From an uncultured Sulfurovum sp. (GTDB lineage Bacteria; Campylobacterota; Campylobacteria; Campylobacterales; Sulfurovaceae): DNA of 64,000 bases. The notes under the pieces were generated by a model that was not told the origin of the DNA, made no database searches, and saw only the letters and a program-made list of their open reading frames with translations. Each line of letters starts with the position of its first letter. Position 1 is the stretch's first letter. The DNA lies in the NCBI GenBank assembly GCA_902727895.1, contig CACVAP010000059.1:1-64000 (forward strand). The letters run 5' to 3'. The translations under genes were made by a program, and so were the position numbers. Positions 24,766 through 36,626 of this stretch are shown one piece after another.

Positions 24766-25095
24766 ATGAAAAAAAATCTATTTGAAATGGGTGCTGACTT
24801 TTCGGATGACTGGTCAGCAGATAACAAAGAAAAAGCTAAAAAGAAAATTTCAACCGAAATCAAAGTAGCCAATAAACATCAACTACATTTTGCAAAAGAA
24901 AAACGGAGAGGAAAAGTGGTGACCATTGTGCAACCATTTTGTTTAGCAGCTAATGACTTAAAAGAATTATTAAAGACCCTAAAGAAAAAGTTAGGAACAG
25001 GTGGAACAATCAAAGAAAATAGTTTAGAATTTCAAGGTGAAATAAAAGAACAACTAAAAGTTCAATTGGAAAAATTGGGATATGGATTAAAATAA
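24766..25095 (+). CDS. SUI1/YciH-type translation initiation factor-like protein
   Basis: 109 aa. The C-terminal 75 residues carry the SUI1/eIF1 fold signature: KVVTIVQPF, KKLGTGGTIKENSLEFQG and LEKLGYGL. The N-terminal 30 residues are acidic and variable. YciH-type proteins bind the 30S subunit and can restrict initiation under stress. The mutual spacing of GTGGT and FQG is intact. Confidence 0.85.
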   Translation: MKKNLFEMGADFSDDWSADNKEKAKKKISTEIKVANKHQLHFAKEKRRGKVVTIVQPFCLAANDLKELLKTLKKKLGTGGTIKENSLEFQGEIKEQLKVQLEKLGYGLK

Positions 25096-25125
25096 TCTGG
25101 AGGGGTATCAGTTTTATATAAATAA

Positions 25126-25153
25126 CAAAGAGTAAAGTAAGAACTACTCTTTG
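25126..25153. terminator. Bidirectional hairpin between convergent genes
   Basis: CAAAGAGTA / TACTCTTTG, 9 bp, 10-nt loop, between the SUI1-like gene and the lipoprotein gene. The minus strand has a T-rich tail (TTATTTATA). Confidence 0.6.
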
Positions 25154-25165
25154 CATAGTTTAGAA

Positions 25166-25540
25166 CTATTGACCAAGTAAGCCTTTAACCATAGATGCTT
25201 TACCATCTGTATGCTCATCAGCAATTTCTACAGCTTTATCAACAGCCATATCAGTCATTGAAGGAGTCTGAACTGCTGAACCAACAGCATCTGTAGCAGC
25301 ACCCTTAGCAGCATTTACAGCCATATCAGTTACCGAAGTATTTTGAACAGCAGCAGATACAGCAGCTCCTTGAATTCCACTAGTTGCAGAACTAACAGCA
25401 TCTGTTGCTGTAGCTGTAGCAGAGTTTACAGCTGCACTTTTAGCATCATTAGCACCAGTTTTTACGATGTTTTCAGCAACATCAGCACATCCAGAAAATA
25501 GCATCGCTGCTACAGCTGTAGATAAAATAATTTTAATCAT
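25166..25540 (-). CDS. Alanine-rich small lipoprotein with internal repeats
   Basis: 124 aa from the ATG at 25540, which has AAAAGGA upstream; the longer ORF from 25579 lacks this. Lipobox LFSGC (Cys18). The mature part is Ala/Thr/Val-rich with repeated TDAV/TDMAV units (TATDAVSSA, TSVTDMAVNAA, TPSMTDMAVDKA). Low complexity, probably helical. Function not recognised. Confidence 0.7.
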   Translation of the reverse strand: MIKIILSTAVAAMLFSGCADVAENIVKTGANDAKSAAVNSATATATDAVSSATSGIQGAAVSAAVQNTSVTDMAVNAAKGAATDAVGSAVQTPSMTDMAVDKAVEIADEHTDGKASMVKGLLGQ

Positions 25541-25591
25541 TATTGTCCTTTTAAAATTTAAAATTGTCCCTAGAGACAAATTATTATATCA

Positions 25592-25626
25592 TCTAAAACC
25601 TTTTTAATCATAAAAAAGATTTTAGA
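25592..25626. terminator. AT-rich hairpin downstream of mscL
   Basis: A 14-bp stem with one mismatch between TCTAAAACCTTTTT and the matching arm ending GATTTTAGA, loop AATCAT. Placed between mscL and the lipoprotein gene. Confidence 0.5.
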
Positions 25627-25655
25627 CTTAGAGAAGGTATATTTTACCAGTTTAC

Positions 25656-26087
25656 TTAAACGTCTGTACTTCCACAGTGTCCACATTTTTTAGCAGCCAC
25701 AGGAATTTCCATTGCACATTCATTACAATGTTTAGTTGTTGGAGCAGCTTCTTCTTCTGGTTCTTTCATTTTATTATATGCTTTGATCAACATAAACATT
25801 ACAAAACCTAAAATTATAAATGAAATAGTATCATTAATAAACATTCCATATTTAATAGCAGGAGCAGCAGCTTTATCTAATGCATCCATTGTTGCATATT
25901 CTTTTCCATCTAACGCTATAAAAAGTTGAGAAAAGTCTACATTTCCCAATAACATACCTATAGGAGGCATCATTACATTCGCAACGAATGATTTTACTAC
26001 AGTTGCAAAAGCACCACCAAAAATAAAACCTACAGCCATATCTACCATATTTCCATTAATTAGAAACTTTTTAAATTCATTTAACAT
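25656..26087 (-). CDS. mscL: Large-conductance mechanosensitive channel with C-terminal zinc ribbon
   Basis: 143 aa. N-terminal MscL core: FKKFLINGNMVDMAVGF and GGAFATVVKSFVANVMMPP (first helix), second helix near 85-108. After the usual acidic C-terminal linker the protein adds HCNECAMEIPVAAKKCGHCG, a CxxC-x10-CxxC zinc ribbon. The channel releases solutes at osmotic downshock; the ribbon would sit in the cytoplasm at the base of the pentamer. Confidence 0.92.
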   Translation of the reverse strand: MLNEFKKFLINGNMVDMAVGFIFGGAFATVVKSFVANVMMPPIGMLLGNVDFSQLFIALDGKEYATMDALDKAAAPAIKYGMFINDTISFIILGFVMFMLIKAYNKMKEPEEEAAPTTKHCNECAMEIPVAAKKCGHCGSTDV

Positions 26088-26152
26088 TGTATATCCTTTA
26101 TTGATTAAAAAAGGATTATATCAAAAATAAATAAAATAAAATAAAATACTAT

Positions 26153-26893
26153 TTAACTATATACTTCCACATGCTTTTTATGAGGCAGTTTATGCTCATA
26201 TGCTGTCAAAGATATTCCGTCATGATTTAAAGCAGCATCAACCAAGTTTTTCTGAAAGTCAGACATCTCTTCATGTGCAAAAAACTCTTCAAGAGGCATC
26301 CATAATGCAAACTCTATCTCATGGGTATCCACAACATTAATCTCAAAGTTCTCTGCTTCTAATTGAAAGACTACATACATATTGGACTTGTTAAACGTAA
26401 AAGGATGAGAGTTTAAAACAGAAACCATTTTAATAAGTTTGGCTTTGATTCCTGTCTCTTCCCAAACTTCTCTAACCACACCCTCTTCTAAACTTTGTGC
26501 ATGTTCTAACATACCTCCAGGCAGTTTGTAAATAGAGTGTGAAGTATGGATTCTATCACGAACCATTAGTAGTTCATTTTTATTATTAATGACTACAGCA
26601 CCAACACCAATAGTATGTGTTGGAGGTACAGGGATATAAGCATTTTTTGTTACTTGAAACGTCAGGGTAGTTCTTTTGGCTTCACAGTTGTGAAAGTCAA
26701 AACCCATTTGTAAAGCAATGGCAATATGCTCTGCTTGTTCAGACTGTAAGTCTATCCACAATAATGCTTTTTTTTGTGCTTTTGATGATTCTAATAATTT
26801 TTCAAGTGATGATTTAAACTCTAAGACAGAAGTTTCTATACTTTCTGTCTCTACAATCAAACCATTGTACTTATCTTCTTTCGTACTTAGCAT
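26153..26893 (-). CDS. Nudix hydrolase with N-terminal extra domain
   Basis: 246 aa from the ATG at 26893; a GTG one codon earlier is possible. Residues 1-95 form an extra domain similar in position to that of Nudix6/7-like proteins. The Nudix box reads GGMLEHAQSLEEGVVREVWEETG in two halves: GGMLEHAQSLEEG and REVWEETG, complete for GX5EX7REUXEE. Substrate unknown, probably a nucleotide diphosphate derivative. Start lies 3 nt beyond the stop of the CcsBA gene. Confidence 0.85.
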   Translation of the reverse strand: MLSTKEDKYNGLIVETESIETSVLEFKSSLEKLLESSKAQKKALLWIDLQSEQAEHIAIALQMGFDFHNCEAKRTTLTFQVTKNAYIPVPPTHTIGVGAVVINNKNELLMVRDRIHTSHSIYKLPGGMLEHAQSLEEGVVREVWEETGIKAKLIKMVSVLNSHPFTFNKSNMYVVFQLEAENFEINVVDTHEIEFALWMPLEEFFAHEEMSDFQKNLVDAALNHDGISLTAYEHKLPHKKHVEVYS

Positions 26894-26896
26894 CAC

Positions 26897-29800
26897 CTAA
26901 TACTTGTTTAACATCAATAACAGTCCAGCTACCCAAAGAATAAGTGGCGCAAGTAGTATAAATACTATTTGAATGTTCTTCCAAGATTTAGCTGAAATCA
27001 ATGTCAAAATAAACAGACCTATCACAGCAGGAATGACCCAATCAGGTAATGGCATTGGCGCACCAGCTGCATAAGAATGAAGTCCAGAAAGGTAGTAGTT
27101 AACCCCAAAGTAAGTCATAATCACCGTTGAGTAACCCCAAAGTGAAGCAACGTTAAATGCGAATGGATTGTTTAACTTTGGAATGAAACGTAAATGTAAA
27201 ATGGTTGCATAAACCAAAATGGTTACAGCAGCCCATGTCTCTTTTGCATCCCAACCCCAATAACGACCCCATGACTCATTTGCCCAAACTCCCCCAAGGA
27301 AGTTACCAATGGTCATCAAGAATAATCCAACAATAATACTCATTTCAGCAATGCTATTAAGCTCTTTAATCGCACGGTCGATATTTTCATTTTCCCCACG
27401 TTTCATGATATACAAAATAAGCACTACTAACGAGATGATTGAACCAAGCCCTAAGAAACCATCTCCAGAGATAATCGTTGCCACATGAATCATAAGCCAA
27501 TATGAGTTCAGTACAGGTACTAAGGTAGTAATCTCTGGATTAATGAAGTTCATATGAGCAACACCCATGGTAACACCAGCAAGTAATGCTGTTGCTCCTA
27601 AAGCAAATGGTGATCTTCTTGCAAAAATTAGTCCTGCTGCCACTGTTGAAGCTGCAATAAAGACTATAGATTCATAAGCATTTGACCAAGGTGCATGTCC
27701 ACCAATATACCAACGCATTCCCATAGAAACAACATGAATAACAAAGCCTAAAATCATAAGCCCCCATGAAGTCATTGCAATCCACTTTAGAACGCGATTG
27801 GGCTTAACAACATTCACAAATGCTGCTAAAAGTAAAACAATACCTACTAAAAGATAGAGAGGAACTAACTTAGAAAAGAATCCAAATTTGTTGTACTGAA
27901 TTTCAACATCAACTGCTGTTTCAGACAGAATAACTTCGGCACCAAACTTTTTTTGGTACATATTAATAAGCTTCATTGCTTTGTTAAACTTGTCTGTATC
28001 TCCAGTTTCCTGAACAATTCCTGCTCCTTGAAAGAGGTACACCGTCATCATTCGTGTCATTTCGGCAACCTCTTCTGGAAACTTAGTGATAGCATCTTGA
28101 GGGTTCATCCATTTGTTATTAGCATGATTAGGTGCTGGATATATTTGAAGTAAGGCTCCTGTATAAATCATGTAAGCAACATTTAGACGTTCATCTACTT
28201 TAACCAATTCTTTATCATAAAGATTTTTATCTAAAGGCTTTGTACGTACAGAATCATTCATCTGCTTACGTAGTTTATAGTCTCCATCAGGCGTAAAAAA
28301 GTCATAAAATTTAGCATAAGTAGTACCTTCTGCTAAACCCAGCTCTTTAGCAATTCTAATATGTTCCACTTTAATCATTGGAATATGCTGATACTTCTTA
28401 GGCTCAACTGTCATTCCTAACATCATGGCTGTAGGTTCAACACCATAAATACTACTTTTCCCAGCCAATTTAGCGATGACTTCATGTGCCATGGTATCAA
28501 GAGGCTTCATTCGTCCACGGGTATCTTGTAAAGTAAGCTTACCAAACTGACTTACTACTTCTTCAGGATATGCCTCTATCATTTTTGTCATATTAGCATC
28601 AAGTGTTGGTAACTTGGCAGCTTCCAGAGGTGATGCATATGATAAAAAGAACATAAGTGCTACAGCGACCGAAACATTTTGTACTTTTTCATTTTGTAGT
28701 TTTCTTGCACCTTTAAGTAGTTTTTGGAAACGTCCTTTACTGTCAAAAAGATTCCAAAGCATTCCAAGTGTTAGTAAGATGTATCCAATATAAGTTGGCC
28801 ATGTTCCTGGATCATGGTTTACTGAAAGTACAGTTCCTTTTTCATCTTGATCATAAGAAGACTGAAAGAATCGGTAGCTTCTATGGTCAAGTACATGGTT
28901 CATAAAAATTTTGTATGGCATTCCATCAATCCCTTTTGAACGATCTATGAGTTCAACATCAGAAGAGTAAGCAGATGGACTGTTTGAACCAGGGTAACGT
29001 TCTAGTTCAAAGTTAATAAGTTTAATAGAAAATGGAATGGCAATTCGCTTCACACCCAAATACATTGAAACATCTATACCAGCAACATTGACAGTTTGGA
29101 TCTCAGAAATAGTTCCAGGATAGGAAAGTAGATTAACTGTTTTTTCTTTACCATCAACCTTTACTAAAAAAGTAGCCAATTCGGGTTGACCACCTTTAGT
29201 CTTAAGCGATTTACTTACGTATTTCATAACAGATTTTTCATGGATCTCTTTAAGAACTACAGAGTTACCATTAAACTGATAGAGCATCTTTTTAGTAAAA
29301 GCATTTACCCCTTTAGAAAGTTCAGCCTCTTTTTGCGTTAACATAGAAAGCGTTTTCATTCCAAAATCACTTTGTACCTCTAAGGTTCCATCTGCTTTAG
29401 AACTAATACTTAAAAGAGGTTTTTTAACGGTAGTCACCTTCTTGTTAAATGATACTAGAAAAGTTCCTGCATCGTGAACTGAACCATCAGCAACAAAAAC
29501 AGGCTTTCCTTTTCCACCAGCTGCAATCATAAGCTCTAAAGTTTTCTTACCATTAACTGCATCAGGAGTTAACTCTTCGCTAGCTGTTGGCAAATAACGT
29601 ACTAAGTCTATAGAAACTTCTTTTCCATTAACATCCCAACTTTTTGATAAAGAATTTTTGGTCATGGAGGAAAAAAGAACACTCTCTTCATGATCAACAC
29701 TCTCTTTTCCATTTTCGACATGTACTTTTAAAAACTTTTCAGCAGAAATCATACTCGAAGAGATAGCATTTTCACGAATATGCATAACCCCTTCATAACC

Positions 29801-30082
29801 AACATAACGGGTAATCATTGCACCAATAGCAATAACCAGAAATGCTGTATGAAAGAGAAAAACTGAAGGTTTTGACTTGTAACTTTTATACTTTGACATG
29901 TTGAAAAGTAGTAGTAATATAAAGTAAAGTATAAAGAACTCAAACCATTGAGCATTGTAAATAAGTGCTCTTGCTGTCTGCGTACCATAATCGTTTTCAA
30001 TAAACGTGGCACCTCCAACAATAGCTCCAAAAAGGAAAAGTACCACAACGGCTACTTTAACTGAAAATATGTGCTTTAACAT
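26897..30082 (-). CDS. ccsBA: Fused ResB-CcsA cytochrome c synthase (CcsBA)
   Basis: 1061 aa from the ATG at 30082, which has AGGA 6 nt upstream; the ORF opens earlier at 30166 without a ribosome-binding site. The N-terminal half is ResB/CcsB-like with four helices and a large periplasmic region (about 120-450). A second long periplasmic section follows, and the C-terminal CcsA part holds the heme-handling WWD motif (WGRYWGWDAKETW, near 935-950). It exports heme and ligates it to CxxCH of apocytochromes. The single-chain fusion is the Campylobacterota form of system II. Confidence 0.93.
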   Translation of the reverse strand: MLKHIFSVKVAVVVLFLFGAIVGGATFIENDYGTQTARALIYNAQWFEFFILYFILLLLFNMSKYKSYKSKPSVFLFHTAFLVIAIGAMITRYVGYEGVMHIRENAISSSMISAEKFLKVHVENGKESVDHEESVLFSSMTKNSLSKSWDVNGKEVSIDLVRYLPTASEELTPDAVNGKKTLELMIAAGGKGKPVFVADGSVHDAGTFLVSFNKKVTTVKKPLLSISSKADGTLEVQSDFGMKTLSMLTQKEAELSKGVNAFTKKMLYQFNGNSVVLKEIHEKSVMKYVSKSLKTKGGQPELATFLVKVDGKEKTVNLLSYPGTISEIQTVNVAGIDVSMYLGVKRIAIPFSIKLINFELERYPGSNSPSAYSSDVELIDRSKGIDGMPYKIFMNHVLDHRSYRFFQSSYDQDEKGTVLSVNHDPGTWPTYIGYILLTLGMLWNLFDSKGRFQKLLKGARKLQNEKVQNVSVAVALMFFLSYASPLEAAKLPTLDANMTKMIEAYPEEVVSQFGKLTLQDTRGRMKPLDTMAHEVIAKLAGKSSIYGVEPTAMMLGMTVEPKKYQHIPMIKVEHIRIAKELGLAEGTTYAKFYDFFTPDGDYKLRKQMNDSVRTKPLDKNLYDKELVKVDERLNVAYMIYTGALLQIYPAPNHANNKWMNPQDAITKFPEEVAEMTRMMTVYLFQGAGIVQETGDTDKFNKAMKLINMYQKKFGAEVILSETAVDVEIQYNKFGFFSKLVPLYLLVGIVLLLAAFVNVVKPNRVLKWIAMTSWGLMILGFVIHVVSMGMRWYIGGHAPWSNAYESIVFIAASTVAAGLIFARRSPFALGATALLAGVTMGVAHMNFINPEITTLVPVLNSYWLMIHVATIISGDGFLGLGSIISLVVLILYIMKRGENENIDRAIKELNSIAEMSIIVGLFLMTIGNFLGGVWANESWGRYWGWDAKETWAAVTILVYATILHLRFIPKLNNPFAFNVASLWGYSTVIMTYFGVNYYLSGLHSYAAGAPMPLPDWVIPAVIGLFILTLISAKSWKNIQIVFILLAPLILWVAGLLLMLNKY

Positions 30083-30346
30083 GCTAGTCCTGTCTAGTAA
30101 ACTTCTTATAAAGTGTGGAAAAAATTTACTTTTAAAATTATGACTCAGATTGTAGCCAAAGTTCATTAGCTAAACATTAATTGGTTTTTTATATGTTCAA
30201 TTACTTGATTAAAATACCCATTAAACTTGACAAATATCAATAGATTTTATGAATTTCCTCTTATTTACTTTTTATCGTTAAATCCAAAAGTATATGTAAA
30301 GTTAATTGCATATAAAATATCATAAAAAAACATAAAGCGTGAAAAA

Positions 30347-30973
30347 ATGGATAAACTACAAAAAGACGGCTACTCTAAATTTATGAAACAATATTTTAAA
30401 GAGAATAAAGAACTTTTCTCTACCCTTTCAAGAAGCCAAAAACCCGAAACCATGATTATAACTTGTAGTGACAGTCGTATTGACCCTGCACTATTACTAG
30501 ATGCTCATCCTGGAGAGCTATTTATTATCAGAAATATTGGCAACATTGTGCCTCCCTATTTCCCTTCAAAAGGCTCAACCCAAGCTTCCATAGAGTATGC
30601 TGTAAATGTATTACATATTAAAAGAATTGTGATTTTAGGTCATAGTAACTGTGGTGCCTGTGCCTACATGTACCACAAGGCTAAAGAAGGTGAACAAAAA
30701 CTCAACCATGTGGATCAATGGTTAAGCCATATTACTCCAGCAAAAAGTGCTTCTATGTTAGAAGTACATGCCAATAAAAATAAAAATATCTTTCAACTGA
30801 CCGAAAAACATAATATTGTTGTTTCTCTTCAACGTCTAATGGAGTATCCGTACATCCAAGACAACTTAATTAATGATAAAATTGAATTGGAAGGTTGGTG
30901 GTACGACATTGGATCAGGTGCTGTTGAAATTTATAATTTTAACACACGACATTTTGATGATGCGATTGACTAG
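30347..30973 (+). CDS. Beta-class carbonic anhydrase
   Basis: 208 aa. Zinc ligands and the Asp-Arg dyad are visible in CSDSRIDP (about 42-49) and HSNCGAC (about 99-105). Reversible hydration of CO2, supplying bicarbonate for carboxylases. No signal peptide. Single gene, convergent with the methyltransferase gene 3 nt away. Confidence 0.93.
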   Translation: MDKLQKDGYSKFMKQYFKENKELFSTLSRSQKPETMIITCSDSRIDPALLLDAHPGELFIIRNIGNIVPPYFPSKGSTQASIEYAVNVLHIKRIVILGHSNCGACAYMYHKAKEGEQKLNHVDQWLSHITPAKSASMLEVHANKNKNIFQLTEKHNIVVSLQRLMEYPYIQDNLINDKIELEGWWYDIGSGAVEIYNFNTRHFDDAID

Positions 30974-30975
30974 TC

Positions 30976-32097
30976 TTACTTTTTCCTCAAAAACACACCC
31001 GACTCAACATGATGGGTGTGAGGAAACTGATCATAAATAGCACTATCATCTATACTATGTGTTTTTGTTAATTCTACTAAATCTCTAGCTAAAGTTTCAG
31101 GATTACAAGAAATATAAATAATATTTTCAATCCCTTGAATCAGCTTAATGCTTTCCATGTCTAATCCTGCACGAGGTGGATCAACCAATACAGTTGAAAA
31201 AGAATAAGAATCTAAATCCACCTCTTTAAGACGGGTAAACTCTCGCTCTTTATTAAGTGCTTGGGTCATCTCTTCTGAAGCAAGGCGAATGAACTCTATA
31301 TTACTTACATCATTCAACTCACAATTTTCTTTAGCAGCATAAATAGAACGTTTAGAAATCTCTGTTGCTAAAACTTTATCAAAATACTTAGAAAGAGGTA
31401 AAGTGAAATTACCTAGTCCACAGTAACTCTCTAAAAAGTCACCCTTTCCTTCTACTTTTTTAGCTTGTTTTATTGCCCACTCTATCATGTGAACATTTAC
31501 AGCTGGATTTGGCTGAGTAAATCCACTTTCATAGTGTTTATACAAATAGTCTTGACCATCTATGAAAAGTTTTTCCATTACAAATTCGTCTGTAAGTATG
31601 ACTTTTTGTTTACGACTTCGCCCCATAATCTTAGCATTTAGAAGTGTTTCAAGTTCTTTAGCTTCTGCCGTCCAGTCATCACCTAGCTTTCTATGGTAAA
31701 TCATGGTGATTAAACATTCATCTGTAGTTGTTGCCAAAAACTCAATGGAAAAAAGACGATTTTTTAAAACCGTTGAAGCATTAATTTTATCTAAAATCGG
31801 TTGCATTCTTTTTTCTATGGGAACAATAACTTTTGGACATTCACCAATGTTTACTGCACCTTTTTTATCTAAACGTCCCATAGCATATGAACAAATATCA
31901 CCATCATGCCAAATCTTAAACTCTGATCTTGCTCTATAATGTGAAGGCTCTGCTGAAAAAACTTCTAAATCTTTAACTTCAAAAGGAGACAATAATCCTA
32001 ATACACGCTCTTTTTTTTGAGCCAACTCTACTTCATAACTTACGTCATAAATACTACAAGAACCACAGGTTCCAAAATGTTCACATTCCAATGTCAC
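30976..32097 (-). CDS. 5-methyluridine methyltransferase of the TrmA/RlmD family, with Fe-S cysteines
   Basis: 373 aa. The C-terminal SAM domain has FLESYCGLGNFTLPLS, VDPPRAGLD and the catalytic YISCNPETLARDL. The extreme N-terminus carries C-X5-C-X2-C (Cys5, Cys11, Cys14), and a fourth Cys lies in IGECPKV (about 89), the arrangement of the 4Fe-4S cluster of RlmD. There is no TRAM domain before it. Campylobacter homologs are named TrmA, but the cluster is an RlmD/RlmCD trait, so tRNA U54 or 23S rRNA could be the target. Confidence 0.85.
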   Translation of the reverse strand: MTLECEHFGTCGSCSIYDVSYEVELAQKKERVLGLLSPFEVKDLEVFSAEPSHYRARSEFKIWHDGDICSYAMGRLDKKGAVNIGECPKVIVPIEKRMQPILDKINASTVLKNRLFSIEFLATTTDECLITMIYHRKLGDDWTAEAKELETLLNAKIMGRSRKQKVILTDEFVMEKLFIDGQDYLYKHYESGFTQPNPAVNVHMIEWAIKQAKKVEGKGDFLESYCGLGNFTLPLSKYFDKVLATEISKRSIYAAKENCELNDVSNIEFIRLASEEMTQALNKEREFTRLKEVDLDSYSFSTVLVDPPRAGLDMESIKLIQGIENIIYISCNPETLARDLVELTKTHSIDDSAIYDQFPHTHHVESGVFLRKK

Positions 32098-32169
32098 ACC
32101 TTCATAAATAATTAACGTATTTTAGCTAAAAGTTACTCAAGTGCAAATAGTATCTATGGAGATAAAAAA

Positions 32170-34146
<1,977 letters not shown>

Positions 34147-34172
34147 TTATCATTTAATTGTTATGATATGCC

Positions 34173-36623
34173 ATGAAAAATATAAAAAATGAGATTGAAT
34201 CACTACTCTATGACAATGCACCAGATTTTGAAATTTCGAAACTTTTAAAAGCTGACATTAAAAGCTATTTTGGAACCCTAGATGAATCATTTCGTGAGAG
34301 TTCAGGAAAAGGTTTTCTACTCAAGCACACGCATAAGATTGATACCATTTTAGAATTGGTCTATAAAGCTGCCATGCGTTCAATGTTTGGCACCTACATG
34401 CCGTTAAGTAATACCCTTCCAATTACGCTACTCGCACTTGGTTCTTATGGGCGTGAACAACTTTGTGTTCACTCAGACATTGACTTAATGATTGTCTACA
34501 AGGAGCTTCCTGGTTACAACACCCAAGAAATGATAGAGAAAATACTCTATATACTATGGGATGCTGGATTAAAACTAGGGCATAGAGTACATGAAGTTTC
34601 AACACTCCTTGAAGTTTCTCAGAGTGACATTACCATAAAAAGTTCCATGCTAGAGTCTCGTTATATTGTAGGCTCTAAACAACTTTGGGGACAAGTTCAA
34701 AATGAACTCATGCGTATGCGTAAAGACAATCCTCAAGAGTTTATTCATGCGAAAATTGAAGAGATGGCAGAATTGCATAAAAAATATCCTATGACGATGG
34801 AGCCGAACATTAAAGAGGGTGTTGGAGGCTTTAGAAATGCAAACCTTGTCTACTGGATAGGAAATGTTCTTCATAATGTAACCCGTATTAAAGATTTAGA
34901 TACTTCTATTGTCACACCTAAAGAGTATAAAGAGTTTTGGAAAGCCTTAGAATTTCTATTTCAAATACGCTCAGCACTACATCTTGCAGCAGGACAAAAA
35001 GAAGATCGATTACGTCTCCAGCTCATTCCTGAAGTATCACGTTATTTAGGCTATGAAGACAGCAAAAGAGGGCAACTTAGATTTTCAAGAAAAGTAATAA
35101 CTCATCTTAAAACAATAAAATTACATACTACTATTTGGGTTGAGGAACTTAGCCAATACCACAATAGAGAAAAGATGCTTCTACCCCAAAGTACCAGCTA
35201 CCTTGAACTTATAAAACAGATGTCAGAAAGTAAAGAAACACTTTTTCCTGTTCATCCAGATTTCCTTAAAGCACTCTACAACAGTCCCAGAACACCTCAA
35301 GTTGGTAGAGAAATTTACCCTGTCCTAACCAAGATATTTGAACATCCTCAATCTCACTTAATTTTAACAACCCTTATTGAAACACGCCTTCTAGGTTACA
35401 CCATTCCTTATCTAAAAAAAATCATCAATCTACCACAGTTTGATGGTTATCATAAATATGCCGTAGGTATCCATACAGTTAAATGTATTGAAGCACTAGA
35501 AAATATTCAAGATGAACGTGTTCAAAAAATTTATGAGTCATTAAGTCAAAGAGAAAAGACTTTTATAAAGGTAGTGACGCTCTTACATGATGCAGGAAAA
35601 GGTCGAAAAAAACCTCACTCTGAAGTAGGAACGGTTCTTATGAAGGGTATGGGTGAAAAATTAGACCTAAGTAGCGAAGAGATAAAACTAGGGAAAAACC
35701 TTATTCTACACCATTTACTGATGAGTATTACAGCCCAAAGAGAAGACTTACACTCAGAACAAACTATCTTAAAGTTTTCATCTTACTTCCCAACCCAAAA
35801 AGAGTTAGACTTTATCTATATCTTAACCTATGCCGATATGACAGGTGTTGGAACAAACACTTATAATGACTTCTCTGCCAGTCTTATTCGACAACTTTAT
35901 AACCAAGCTTCCTTAGCCATTCAAAATGTATCTCTGTTAAAGGAAACCTCTAAACGAATTAAAAAAGAAAAACAATTAGAAAAACTTTCTGATTTTAAAG
36001 CCCTACCTAAAACCTTACAAAAAAAAGTACTAAAAATTAATTCTGATATGTTTTTCATTAAAAATAAACCTCAACATGTTCTTGATATTATCACAAAAGC
36101 ACATCACTTAGAAAATCATGAATACAGCATCTCGAATGAGAACTTTTTAACCATTGAAATTCTAAGAAAAGGCAACCTTGATCTCAGTTTTTTCCTTTAT
36201 AAACTTTCTCACTTAAACCTTGTGCATATGGATATTTACAAACTTTTTAATGGAATTAAGTATTTTAGAATTGATTTTGATCAAACCATTAAGGAAGATG
36301 ACTCTTTTGCCCTTCATCAACTTATAGAAGAATCCCTTCTCCAAGTACATGATTTAAAAATAGCAAAACCCAAAATTTTAGAAGAAGATATCTTTATTGA
36401 TTGTAATCATTCAAAAGAAAATGCTTTACTAAAATTAAACTGTGCTGATCAAAGAGGATTACTCTCCTATATCATTAATCTATTCGATGGCTTAAGCATT
36501 GATATCAACTCAGCAAAGATTCACACAAAAAGCAACAGAGTCAATGACCTTTTTTTAATCGAGAAGAATGGAAACTTTTGTGATAATACTAGTCTAATCA
36601 TTAAAGAACTTACGGAGAATTAA
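34173..36623 (+). CDS. glnD: PII uridylyltransferase/uridylyl-removing enzyme
   Basis: 816 aa, slightly below the usual 850-900. Nucleotidyltransferase motif GSYGREQLCVHSDIDLM (about 88-105), HD domain with HDAGKGRKKPHSE (about 472), and C-terminal ACT-like sequence (about 745-816). It modifies PII according to glutamine level, controlling nitrogen metabolism. The first ACT repeat looks divergent. Followed 3 nt later by glmS. Confidence 0.9.
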   Translation: MKNIKNEIESLLYDNAPDFEISKLLKADIKSYFGTLDESFRESSGKGFLLKHTHKIDTILELVYKAAMRSMFGTYMPLSNTLPITLLALGSYGREQLCVHSDIDLMIVYKELPGYNTQEMIEKILYILWDAGLKLGHRVHEVSTLLEVSQSDITIKSSMLESRYIVGSKQLWGQVQNELMRMRKDNPQEFIHAKIEEMAELHKKYPMTMEPNIKEGVGGFRNANLVYWIGNVLHNVTRIKDLDTSIVTPKEYKEFWKALEFLFQIRSALHLAAGQKEDRLRLQLIPEVSRYLGYEDSKRGQLRFSRKVITHLKTIKLHTTIWVEELSQYHNREKMLLPQSTSYLELIKQMSESKETLFPVHPDFLKALYNSPRTPQVGREIYPVLTKIFEHPQSHLILTTLIETRLLGYTIPYLKKIINLPQFDGYHKYAVGIHTVKCIEALENIQDERVQKIYESLSQREKTFIKVVTLLHDAGKGRKKPHSEVGTVLMKGMGEKLDLSSEEIKLGKNLILHHLLMSITAQREDLHSEQTILKFSSYFPTQKELDFIYILTYADMTGVGTNTYNDFSASLIRQLYNQASLAIQNVSLLKETSKRIKKEKQLEKLSDFKALPKTLQKKVLKINSDMFFIKNKPQHVLDIITKAHHLENHEYSISNENFLTIEILRKGNLDLSFFLYKLSHLNLVHMDIYKLFNGIKYFRIDFDQTIKEDDSFALHQLIEESLLQVHDLKIAKPKILEEDIFIDCNHSKENALLKLNCADQRGLLSYIINLFDGLSIDINSAKIHTKSNRVNDLFLIEKNGNFCDNTSLIIKELTEN

Positions 36624-36626
36624 AAT

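Noticed and set aside
30083-30166. 28-residue extension of CcsBA
   Set aside because: No ribosome-binding site at 30166; AGGA precedes the ATG at 30082, where the first membrane helix begins.
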